A stretch of 46,234 nt of DNA, from the IMG/VR virus record IMGVR_UViG_3300017708_003308, positions 1 to 46,234 of that record. One strand, written 5' to 3'. The stretch comes from a virus. The notes below the pieces were generated by a model, which was not told the origin of the DNA, ran no database searches, and saw only the letters and a program-made list of their open reading frames with translations. Of the stretch, positions 28,428 through 35,429 are shown one piece after another. Every line of letters starts with the position of its first letter. The stretch's first letter is position 1. The translations under genes were made by a program, and so were the position numbers.

Positions 28428-28661
28428 TTAATCAATTAATCCGATTAAATTTAAATTTTCTATATCTTCTGCAGGATCATAATCAGAATCCTCAATAATC
28501 TTAAGCAGGAAGTAGTGCAATCTATCCAGCACCCAACGCAAGTCTTCGTCAGGGACGTCTCTGATGATTGCATCTAACCGCATTTCACGAGATGGCGGTG
28601 AAATGTGGTCTGCCACTAAACAGAGCGCATTGTATCGGTTTTTGTTAATGTCTTTCAACAT
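28428..28661 (-). CDS. Small helical protein of unknown function
   Basis: The 77-residue product is charged and helical (MLKDINKNRYNALCLVADHI, then DLRWVLDRLHYFLLKIIEDS) with an acidic tail. It follows the 28663 gene by one base. No motif recognised. Confidence 0.6.
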   Translation of the reverse strand: MLKDINKNRYNALCLVADHISPPSREMRLDAIIRDVPDEDLRWVLDRLHYFLLKIIEDSDYDPAEDIENLNLIGLID

Positions 28662-28662
28662 C

Positions 28663-28866
28663 TTAACGATCGAAATCTTCTACAGGAGTTTCTTCAAGTG
28701 CAGCAACACGTCCACGGACAATAGCCACACCCTCCAGTGCTCCAGTGACTTTGAGGTAAAGCTCTTTATTGCGCATTAACTCAGCCTCACCAGTTTTGAT
28801 GAATTCAGCAAGCTCTTCCTGCTGCTTGACCAGCTGTTTCTCTGTGTCTGAAAAAATCTCTTCCAT
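28663..28866 (-). CDS. Small coiled-coil protein
   Basis: The 67-residue product is a highly charged helix (MEEIFSDTEKQLVKQQEELA, then ELMRNKELYLKVTGALEGVA) and probably a coiled coil. It follows the C39-like gene's reading direction with a 30-base gap. Function unknown. Confidence 0.6.
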   Translation of the reverse strand: MEEIFSDTEKQLVKQQEELAEFIKTGEAELMRNKELYLKVTGALEGVAIVRGRVAALEETPVEDFDR

Positions 28867-28896
28867 CTTGTTTGGACGATTCGAAATAAGTATAGC

Positions 28897-29706
28897 TTAA
28901 TTTTTCCGGCAATTCAGCCATCCAAAGGCACTGCAACCGCCACCAAAAAAAATACGATTACGAGACTCTTCAATGTCATATGTCACCGCTTTACCACTGC
29001 CCTCTTCATTAGAAACCCAAAAACCCCTTTGGATGTCAGCCCGACCAATTGAGTCATGTGCTAACCAGTGCGTGTCGCTGTAGCCGTAGATAAGAATGCA
29101 ATACGTAAATCCGCGTGGTTTCTCAGGTGTACCTTTAATTACAAGCCCTACAGGAATGCTTAGACCTTGATCAATCGTTTCTTTAATGTCACTTTCATCT
29201 AAATCTCTGACGAACTTCATGGGAACACCCATCTCGCGCAAGATATCAAGGTGTGTGGTGGCTTTTGAAGAATCACCATAGTTGCCAACCCTGCTTACAT
29301 ACTCTTCATAAGTGTCATTATTAAAGAGTTTTTGCTGAAGGAGGCACGCCCCTAAAGTGCAGGATAGAGATTTCGCAGCGTCAGTTACTCCGTTGTATGG
29401 GTGGTGGATGTAAGGGGTGTCTGGCAAAAACCTGAAACCTTCTGACTCCAAATACGGAGGGGCTGCCGTCGGTATGTTGCTATCGATCCAGTCCTGATTT
29501 TTAATCCACCAGGGTCCAATCACTGTCCTTATCTTTGTATAACCTTCTGAAGTATTGAGAATAAAGCAATTCTTTAGATGTCTGTCCTTAAGGACAAGAG
29601 CATACTGGTCTGGCGCCAAATCCTCAGTACGCCTCGGCTCCTCTAGAAGCTCTGTATTACTGATCGAGGTTAGGTCAATAGAAGCACCTGGCCGACCTAA
29701 AATCAT
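28897..29706 (-). CDS. C39-like peptidase-fold protein, candidate endolysin
   Basis: The 269-residue product resembles C39-type papain-fold peptidases. The candidate nucleophile is Cys116 in SLSCTLGACLLQQK. The downstream strand GFTYCILIYGYSDTHWLAHD (199-218) matches the region that in active members reads GGHxxxxxGYxxxxWxxHDP. The catalytic His of that motif appears to be replaced here, near Thr201. The N-terminal ~80 residues are a separate domain (YALVLKDRHLKNCFIL, then WWIKNQDWID). Its start overlaps the stop of the putative holin gene by four bases, which suggests a lysis pair. Alternatively it is a virion hydrolase relative. Confidence 0.6.
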   Translation of the reverse strand: MILGRPGASIDLTSISNTELLEEPRRTEDLAPDQYALVLKDRHLKNCFILNTSEGYTKIRTVIGPWWIKNQDWIDSNIPTAAPPYLESEGFRFLPDTPYIHHPYNGVTDAAKSLSCTLGACLLQQKLFNNDTYEEYVSRVGNYGDSSKATTHLDILREMGVPMKFVRDLDESDIKETIDQGLSIPVGLVIKGTPEKPRGFTYCILIYGYSDTHWLAHDSIGRADIQRGFWVSNEEGSGKAVTYDIEESRNRIFFGGGCSAFGWLNCRKN

Positions 29707-29960
29707 TTAGCTGGAGGTGTCTGATCCTTTGACTCAATTGTAAACTTTTTTTCAGATTTTTTGGTATCTTTATCATCTTTTCTAGAGACTCCATACACAG
29801 CCAAGACTGACGTCACCAAGGATGAAATGAACGCTGCATCAATCTTTGCATAACCCATGTAGCTTGCAGTCAACATTGCAAGAGCCCAAGAAAGGACACC
29901 AGCAGGGACGAGAGTCGCCAAAAGATCCTTAAAAGAGAACTGTGAGTCATCATCTTTCAT
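29703..29960 (-). CDS. Putative holin
   Basis: The 85-residue product has two hydrophobic segments (LLATLVPAGVLSWALAMLTA and FISSLVTSVLAVYGV) separated by a short polar loop, and a Lys-rich C-terminal tail. That layout matches class II-type phage holins. It overlaps the C39-like gene by four bases (ATGA) and so would be the first gene of a two-gene lysis cassette. The call rests on topology and context. Confidence 0.65.
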   Translation of the reverse strand: MKDDDSQFSFKDLLATLVPAGVLSWALAMLTASYMGYAKIDAAFISSLVTSVLAVYGVSRKDDKDTKKSEKKFTIESKDQTPPAK

Positions 29961-30019
29961 CTCAACATTTTATACTGAATGTGCTCCTACTAAGATCAAT
30001 ATACAAACTAGGTTTTTTT

Positions 30020-30502
30020 ATGTGGAGGCTGCTTGTAATTATCGCTTTTGCGGGAGCACCTGCTTACGCTGATATTACCCACAAACTACAAAGCTCAGTC
30101 CAGCTGACTGTTGACGCCGCCGCAACGAACGCAATGAGGCTAGGCTCCTCGTTTTCCGTCAGCGGCAATGGTGTAGATACTACGGATGGCACAACTGCAA
30201 ATACTATTTCAGCCGGAACAATAACTCAAGGTGTGTATGCGCCAGGAACTATCGCTGCTACGCAAGATACGCCTGGTAGTGCGTTCTCTTTTAGTCAGTC
30301 CTATATCGCAGGGGATGCAGTTCCAAGCTCTGCTCCAACCGTAGGAGCTGTCCCAAACTTCTCCAGTGTGACGAGTACGTCAGCTGGGACAGCAGGAAGC
30401 TTGGCTGGAACCATCACATCTGCAGGTGCAGTCTCTGTGACCGCAGGTGGAGCTGGAACAACGGCTACAGGACAACACGTAAGCGAAATTACTGTCCGAT
30501 AG
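30020..30502 (+). CDS. Exported Ser/Thr/Gly-rich protein of a three-gene cassette
   Basis: From the ATG at 30020 the product is 160 residues. It has a signal peptide (MWRLLVIIAFAGAPAYA, cleavage near residue 17) and then a Ser/Thr/Ala/Gly-rich beta-like region (SSVQLTVDAAATNAMRLGSS, later GSLAGTITSAGAVSVTAGG). From memory, related exported proteins occur in cyanophages in the same order as here, next to tail-fibre modules. It could be a virion component or a host-envelope protein. The next gene follows without a gap. Confidence 0.65.
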   Translation: MWRLLVIIAFAGAPAYADITHKLQSSVQLTVDAAATNAMRLGSSFSVSGNGVDTTDGTTANTISAGTITQGVYAPGTIAATQDTPGSAFSFSQSYIAGDAVPSSAPTVGAVPNFSSVTSTSAGTAGSLAGTITSAGAVSVTAGGAGTTATGQHVSEITVR

Positions 30503-30958
30503 ATGGACCGTTTACATGAGGGAATTGCTCTAGGTTTTATCCTAGGACTGCTTCATGGATTAGTGCAGCCTGGCTACTCAGTGCCTGTTGTCCCTAACTT
30601 CACGCAAGGTAGTTTGACCCAAAAAACAGAAACAACTTCTGTCGTGACTGAGGTAATAAATTCTATGGACTACAACACGGGCTACCAATACTCCGTGACC
30701 GGCACTAATATAAAGAACACAGGAAACAGTATTGCGCCCTCCACAACATCTGGAAATAGCAATACTCTTAATGGCGTTACCAGCACATGGACAACACTAG
30801 ATGCTGCAAACAAGCCAAGCTGGTCAATAATCGACAACACCAAGGGATTTCAATTTACCGAGACGCTACAGGCTCCTGGTTTGGCAAATCACACGATTGT
30901 AAACAGATCTACAGAGATAAGAAGCGTCACAGAAAGTACATCCATTTTCTCGCAATAG
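30503..30958 (+). CDS. Exported or membrane-anchored protein of the cassette
   Basis: The 151-residue product starts with an N-terminal hydrophobic segment (GIALGFILGLLHGLV) and continues with a polar Thr/Ser/Asn-rich region (TETTSVVTEVINSMDYNTGY, then NTGNSIAPSTTSGNSNTLNG). It begins directly after the stop of the 30020 gene. The last 172 bases overlap the long frame 30787-31782 in another frame. No known family. Confidence 0.6.
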   Translation: MDRLHEGIALGFILGLLHGLVQPGYSVPVVPNFTQGSLTQKTETTSVVTEVINSMDYNTGYQYSVTGTNIKNTGNSIAPSTTSGNSNTLNGVTSTWTTLDAANKPSWSIIDNTKGFQFTETLQAPGLANHTIVNRSTEIRSVTESTSIFSQ

Positions 30959-31782
30959 GGATAGCGTCGTTGCTTGGGGCACCCTCATGGGCAGCTGATG
31001 TCGGAGGTGTCAGCGCCACTGCAAACCCAATTGCTAACAGCAGCGGCAGCGTAACTAATCAGGCTATTCAGGTACTTCAAGGACCTTATATCACTAATAC
31101 TTATGGGGCTGGTATTCAATGCCAAGGGCCGACCCTTAATGTCACACCGTTTATGACACGGACTGGCTCATTTCAACAGCCTTTCGAAGACTATTACAAT
31201 GACCCTGTCTATGACACCAGTGATTTAAATGACGATGGAGTACTAGACAACCCTGGGAAAGTCCTGTATTACAAGCCAGTAAGGACAGGTCAAAAAAATA
31301 ATTTTAGCTGGAATGCTGGCCTCTCTGCAACGCTTTCTATACCTCTTGACGGAGGTCTTCAATCAAGATGTAAGCGAGCTGCAAATGCACAGATTGCAAT
31401 ACAAGAACAAACCTTGGCCAATCGAAGGCTTGATTTTGAAATTGCGCGTCTTAAAAATTGTGGCGTATTAGCTAAGCAAGGTATAACGTTTCGTCCTGGC
31501 TCACAGTTTGCAAAAATATGTGCGGACATTGTGGTGAAAATGCCCAATGAAACTGTGTCTCCTCATGTGCACCCTATTTCTTTAACGACCGTCTTAGCGC
31601 CAGAAGAGCACGATTCCGATCCCGCTGAGCAAGGACACGCTCACGGACTGAGTCAACCTTTGTCTTCTTCCCAAGTACGTCAAACAGTTTCTTCTGGGTC
31701 TTCTTCACAACAGGCTTCACCAGCTTTAGAAGCAAGTCGGCAAGCGGCTTTGCTAGGAGGGCCGCTGAAGTCGCAACAATAG
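30787..31782 (+). CDS. Exported protein with Gln-rich helix; start uncertain
   Basis: The frame is open for 331 residues from an ATG at 30787, but its first ~46 residues are antisense-like filler overlapping the previous gene. A signal-peptide-like segment (YIHFLAIGIASLLGAPSWAAD) begins near residue 48, so the true start is probably near 30925, at a codon other than ATG. The mature part opens VGGVSATANPIANSSGSVTN and contains QVLQGPYITNTYGAGIQCQG, and a later coiled-coil-like helix (IQEQTLANRRLDFEIARLKN) reminiscent of outer-membrane efflux ducts. The last 209 bases are antisense to 31574-32299. Confidence 0.55.
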   Translation: MDNTRCCKQAKLVNNRQHQGISIYRDATGSWFGKSHDCKQIYRDKKRHRKYIHFLAIGIASLLGAPSWAADVGGVSATANPIANSSGSVTNQAIQVLQGPYITNTYGAGIQCQGPTLNVTPFMTRTGSFQQPFEDYYNDPVYDTSDLNDDGVLDNPGKVLYYKPVRTGQKNNFSWNAGLSATLSIPLDGGLQSRCKRAANAQIAIQEQTLANRRLDFEIARLKNCGVLAKQGITFRPGSQFAKICADIVVKMPNETVSPHVHPISLTTVLAPEEHDSDPAEQGHAHGLSQPLSSSQVRQTVSSGSSSQQASPALEASRQAALLGGPLKSQQ

Positions 31783-32299
31783 CGATCGAAGCTGTCGTGG
31801 TTACCTGCTGCGGTGTAGGCAGGAAATCGATCACGGTTGTCTTTGTCTCCACTGGCTGAGTCGGGACGGTTTCTGAAACTGGTTTAGCAGGCTCTGCAGG
31901 CGGTTCTTGAGTACTCTGTGTAATCGGCGGCTTTGGCTTAGGTAAATTCGTCGGTAACTCTGGAGTAGCAGGAACTTCTGGGGGCTGTGGTTTATAAGCT
32001 GGAGCAGGTGTCTCTACGGTATAAATTAAATCTTGTGGTGAGTAGTCAAGAGGAGTAAAAGATGGTGCATTTGAGTCGCAGTAAGTCTTGACACCATTCT
32101 GGTCATCCTTTTGAATCGAATTAGATCTATTTGATAAAGGGTGTGACTCTACACATCCGGGCATTAAAACAATCGGTGTTCCGATATTGACAGTAACAGG
32201 CACCTCAATTGTGTTCACAACAGGAGGAAGCACCATCCAAGAATGAACCTGAACGGTGTTGATTTTATTGATACCTATGTCAGGTATCTCAGGCATCAC
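31574..32299 (-). CDS. Pro-rich membrane protein of the virion module
   Basis: The 241-residue product opens MMPEIPDIGINKINTVQVHS, a pattern I recall in cyanophage structural proteins, and has a conserved-looking CVES segment. A Pro-rich stretch (about 105-160, with repeated PKPxPP and PxPV) leads to a hydrophobic segment (TTASIAIVATSAALLAKPLA) and a basic C-terminus. The layout suggests a membrane-spanning or fibre-anchoring protein. It shares four bases with the next gene (32296) and overlaps the opposite-strand gene by 209 bases at its 3' end. Confidence 0.65.
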   Translation of the reverse strand: MMPEIPDIGINKINTVQVHSWMVLPPVVNTIEVPVTVNIGTPIVLMPGCVESHPLSNRSNSIQKDDQNGVKTYCDSNAPSFTPLDYSPQDLIYTVETPAPAYKPQPPEVPATPELPTNLPKPKPPITQSTQEPPAEPAKPVSETVPTQPVETKTTVIDFLPTPQQVTTTASIAIVATSAALLAKPLADLLLKLVKPVVKKTQKKLFDVLGKKTKVDSVRERVLAQRDRNRALLALRRSLKK

Positions 32300-32586
32300 C
32301 TCATTGGGATAGCTGGTCCAGTCTGTTTAGGAAGAACTTTCAGCTGACTTTGATGCTGAGAAGTCATCTCCGGCTTTATTTTATCGGAAAACATGGAGTC
32401 CATGTTGCCGGTCAAGTTTTTTGTCTGCGCACTAAGTTGGCTTGTTAGCTGGCCGCCGATGCTCTCCATCAACGCCTCCTTTTGCTCTTTGATGATCGCG
32501 TCTTTATTTAAGTAGACGTAACCGATCAGCAGATTGGGAAAAAGCGCAAGTACTGTGATTGCCAGCCTAAAAATTAAAGTCACCAA
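32296..32586 (-). CDS. Small protein with N-terminal membrane helix
   Basis: The 96-residue product has a hydrophobic N-terminus (LIFRLAITVLALFPNLLIGY) followed by a charged helical region (IIKEQKEALMESIGGQL) and a polar tail ending IPMR. A single N-terminal anchor plus a helical periplasmic part resembles inner-membrane spanins, but a virion-linked role is also possible. It overlaps both neighbours by a few bases. Confidence 0.6.
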   Translation of the reverse strand: MVTLIFRLAITVLALFPNLLIGYVYLNKDAIIKEQKEALMESIGGQLTSQLSAQTKNLTGNMDSMFSDKIKPEMTSQHQSQLKVLPKQTGPAIPMR

Positions 32587-32909
32587 GGTACACCGCTGAG
32601 TTTTGTTGGAGAAATTTTCTCGGTGAGGGCGGCTTCAAGAGCATTTTCAATATCAGTAACTTTATCGGCACCACCAATAGCAGTCTGCACCCAACCGATA
32701 ATCGTCTCTTCATTCAAAGAGTCATAAGCGATAAGTTCACCTTCGGGGCGCTCGACACCGACGCTTCCGTAAGCACCTTGAGAATAAGCTTGACCTTCAG
32801 AATCTAATGCGTCACTGACAGCAGTTACAGAATAATGAACGTTATAGACATATCCATCTGAAACCTCTCTATCGAGAGTGTTAATGGACCAAGTAGTGGT
32901 GATTGCCAT
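32580..32909 (-). CDS. DUF7936-like cyanophage protein
   Basis: The 109-residue product opens MAITTTWSINTLDREVSDGY and ends LSGVPW. The internal ETIIGWVQTAIGGADKVTDI is followed by an acidic LENALEAALTEK-like helix. This TTTW start, IGWV segment and SGxPW end match my memory of DUF7936, a protein conserved across marine cyanophages and probably virion-associated. No enzymatic motif is seen. It lies at the head of the 32909-31574 operon. Confidence 0.75.
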   Translation of the reverse strand: MAITTTWSINTLDREVSDGYVYNVHYSVTAVSDALDSEGQAYSQGAYGSVGVERPEGELIAYDSLNEETIIGWVQTAIGGADKVTDIENALEAALTEKISPTKLSGVPW

Positions 32910-32995
32910 GCGCTTAAAGTGCCTTTACAAATTATAAATCAAAACTATTTTGTCAACTTTTGGTAGACACTCCTCAACTTCGAGTGTAACTTGAG

Positions 32996-33017
32996 CGCCC
33001 CACGTTGCCATGGGGCG
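32996..33017 (-). repeat. Strong inverted repeat after the fibre gene
   Basis: CGCCCCA (32996-33002) and TGGGGCG (33011-33017) pair perfectly over seven bases around an eight-base loop. It lies nine bases after the stop of the 33026-35092 gene. No T run follows on the minus strand, so it may stabilise the transcript end rather than terminate. Confidence 0.6.
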
Positions 33018-33025
33018 GTTGCTAA

Positions 33026-35092
33026 TCATTCTTCTGTTTCTTCCACTGCTTCAACAACCTTCTCAGGTTCTGTAATGACGCGACCAGCGGCATCAGTCCA
33101 GTCGGTATCAATCATGTGCTGATCTTTACGTTCGCCAACAACCATCCAAGACACCTTGCTTGTTGCTGTTGCATCTTGAGCGGCAATTGTTAACACATTG
33201 CCTGTGACTGAACCTTTAACAGCGATCCAATCAGATTCGTTACTTGTAAAACAACTAACGTTGGTACAAAGCACTTCAAATGTGCCTTCTGACATACGAC
33301 CTGCAGTATCAATGTTAACTGTTGCTTGACCATCAACTAAGTCAACGTAACCGCGATAAATTAGATCAGCCTGCGGTCCTTCAATAAAAGAGTGAACAAG
33401 ATGATGCGTTTCGGCTTTAGCAGGTAAAGGATGGCTGATTTTAAATGAGCCTGACCCCTTAGAAAGAGACCCAGCAAATGTCGCGTTTCCGTTACCTAGG
33501 ATTGAACAAGTAGTGGTTCCAGAAGAGTTTACTCCACAGAAAGTGCGTCCACCAGCGTTAAAGTTTTGAGCAAATACAGTAGATGTATTACCTGTACTTG
33601 TTCTATTCGAATAAGCAGTAATGCCGTAGTCAACAGAAGTGCCACTTACTGCCGCATGACCAGTTTTTACTCTTTGTTTGAACAAGCCTTCGCCGCCTGC
33701 TGAAACAGAAAAGGTAGCTGTTGAATTGCCGGTCGTATAGCCTCTATATATAAACGAGCCTGTACTATCAAAAGAGGCAGAGAATCCACTCTGTCCGTCT
33801 ATTCTCGATCCATTATTAGCCCCTGCGCCAGCGTCCCCTTGTGAAATAATTGTGCTAGCAAAAGTGGCGGTGCCGTCTGAAGCAATGGAAGCCTTTGTTG
33901 TTCCGTTTAGCTTGGCATGAAAACAACCGTCACCACTACTCGTTCGGTTTACTGATAAGACACCACCAAACTCAGCAGTGCCTGTAGCAGTAATATTCCC
34001 ATCGCTACTAATCCTCATCCGCTCCGTAGGGCTCGATGCACCAGCGGCGGTGGTGGAAAATACGAGACGGCCAGGTTTGTCATTAGCGGCATGAGCACCG
34101 CTTGCTTGACAAGCAATGCGAGCAACTTTTTGAGACCCCCCATCGGTTGAACGAAAGTCAATAATTCCGATAAAATCGTCAGCAGCTACTGAACTATCTT
34201 CTCTTCCAAGTAGTAACTTACCTGCGCTTGAGGTAAATATTTGAACTTTAGCGTTTGCATCGCTTTCTGATTGGTCACTGCTGGTTCCCAGTAACATCCG
34301 GCCACTTGAGTCGATTCGTAGCGCCTCAACCGATGAAGTACGAAACTGCATTGAATTATCAGCGTGATCGTATCTCAGCATTCCTGCAAATTCAGCAGAA
34401 GTTGCTGTGTTATCTCCAAAATAAATGGAGCCTTTGCCGGAAGTTGAAGTTTGGAGAGAGATTATTTCACTTGCAGACGTATTATCACCAAGCTGTAAGT
34501 CACGGACAGGCGACGCCGTGCCTATACCAATCCGATCATTTCCACCATCGACAAACAGCATGTGAGTCTGGCCATTTGACTCGACGCGGAAGTCAACATC
34601 ATTGCTGCCGTCGTTGAATACAACTTCAGAACTGCCAATCTCTAAACGCTCAACACCACCTGTGGTGACATTCACCTTATCTGCTGCACTACTGAACAGA
34701 CCACTATCAGTGCCGCCTAACTGAAGGGACGAAGTAGCAGCTGAACCGTCAGCTAAATTAACAGTAAGCCCACTTGCAAGCTTTGAAGTAGTGACGGTCG
34801 CATCACCAGGAGTATTAGTATCTGTTACGTCGCCCTGAATGACACCAAAGAAATCAAGGCTGGCTGCAGGAGCCGTGGTAAAAGTAATCTGATTACCTGC
34901 GATGGTGAAATCAGTGAGAGGGTTCTGGATTATACCGCCAACTGAAATCCACAACTGGAGGGCACTTCCAACACTTACGTTCTGGCTTGCGATCTGTAAC
35001 GTGAATGTCGTCTGGCTACCATTAAAGCCACCGGAAATGTCGTCTAACTTACGGTTCTGGCCACGAACCAGCTGCTTTCCAATGTAAGGCAC
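33026..35092 (-). CDS. Tail fibre with anchor domain shared with the repeat fibre
   Basis: The 688-residue fibre starts with GTG at 35092. Residues 1-90 are an N-terminal virion-anchor domain (MPYIGKQLVRGQNRKLDDIS, then GGFNGSQTTFTLQ and DFFGVIQGDV) that resembles the first 90 residues of the 35430 fibre. The shaft has fibre-type units such as EVVFNDGSNDVDFRVESNG, DRIGIGTASPVRDL and MRISSDGNITATGTAEFGG. It ends with a beta-rich tip (ESDWIAVKGSVTGNVLTIAA) and an acidic tail, and has no S74 domain. Host adsorption is the inferred role. A promoter-like sequence precedes it (35113-35142). Confidence 0.85.
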   Translation of the reverse strand: MPYIGKQLVRGQNRKLDDISGGFNGSQTTFTLQIASQNVSVGSALQLWISVGGIIQNPLTDFTIAGNQITFTTAPAASLDFFGVIQGDVTDTNTPGDATVTTSKLASGLTVNLADGSAATSSLQLGGTDSGLFSSAADKVNVTTGGVERLEIGSSEVVFNDGSNDVDFRVESNGQTHMLFVDGGNDRIGIGTASPVRDLQLGDNTSASEIISLQTSTSGKGSIYFGDNTATSAEFAGMLRYDHADNSMQFRTSSVEALRIDSSGRMLLGTSSDQSESDANAKVQIFTSSAGKLLLGREDSSVAADDFIGIIDFRSTDGGSQKVARIACQASGAHAANDKPGRLVFSTTAAGASSPTERMRISSDGNITATGTAEFGGVLSVNRTSSGDGCFHAKLNGTTKASIASDGTATFASTIISQGDAGAGANNGSRIDGQSGFSASFDSTGSFIYRGYTTGNSTATFSVSAGGEGLFKQRVKTGHAAVSGTSVDYGITAYSNRTSTGNTSTVFAQNFNAGGRTFCGVNSSGTTTCSILGNGNATFAGSLSKGSGSFKISHPLPAKAETHHLVHSFIEGPQADLIYRGYVDLVDGQATVNIDTAGRMSEGTFEVLCTNVSCFTSNESDWIAVKGSVTGNVLTIAAQDATATSKVSWMVVGERKDQHMIDTDWTDAAGRVITEPEKVVEAVEETEE

Positions 35093-35112
35093 TTTCTAAC
35101 TACATCTAGATA

Positions 35113-35142
35113 GATCTATTCTAAAGGTCTTATTCTTGTCAA
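35113..35142 (-). promoter_or_regulatory. Candidate promoter for the 688-residue fibre gene
   Basis: On the minus strand TTGACA (35142-35137) is a perfect -35 box. TAGATC (35118-35113) follows after 18 bases, or TAGAAT (35123-35118) after 13. The TAGAATAGAT(C/A)TATCTAG stretch is shared with the region before the fibre gene at 8029. It lies directly after a terminator (35144-35170), fitting a new transcription unit. Confidence 0.55.
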
Positions 35143-35143
35143 T

Positions 35144-35170
35144 AAAAAACCACCCCTTGAAGGGATGGTT
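35144..35170 (-). terminator. Rho-independent terminator
   Basis: On the minus strand AACCATCCCTT pairs with AAGGGGTGGTT (35170-35148) with a short loop, followed by a T run. It ends transcripts coming from 38540-35178 before the fibre gene at 35092. Confidence 0.85.
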
Positions 35171-35177
35171 CAAACGA

Positions 35178-35408
35178 TCAGGCTGCACCACCTCGAGTGA
35201 CAGCATCATTAAGAGGATCAAGGTCTTCACTCGTCCAGTAGGTCTTAGTAACCATAATCTGAAGATGCTCGACGTTGCGTGAAACTGTTGCTGTTTCTTC
35301 TTCGGTACGGCTGGACAGGTCCATCAAGTCATTAATGAGATTGACGGAATCCAAAGCTGCAGAATAGTTTTTGGCAATTTCTGCAGCGGTCAAAGTTTCT
35401 TCGGACAT
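35178..35408 (-). CDS. Small helical protein between fibre genes
   Basis: The 76-residue product is helical and acidic (AEIAKNYSAALDSVNLINDL, then RTEEETATVSRNVEHLQIM). It follows the large repeat fibre gene by 21 bases and is followed by a terminator. Small helical proteins next to fibres are often fibre chaperones, but this is inference. Confidence 0.6.
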   Translation of the reverse strand: MSEETLTAAEIAKNYSAALDSVNLINDLMDLSSRTEEETATVSRNVEHLQIMVTKTYWTSEDLDPLNDAVTRGGAA

Positions 35409-35429
35409 TGTTGTGTTAAAAAGTAGAGG

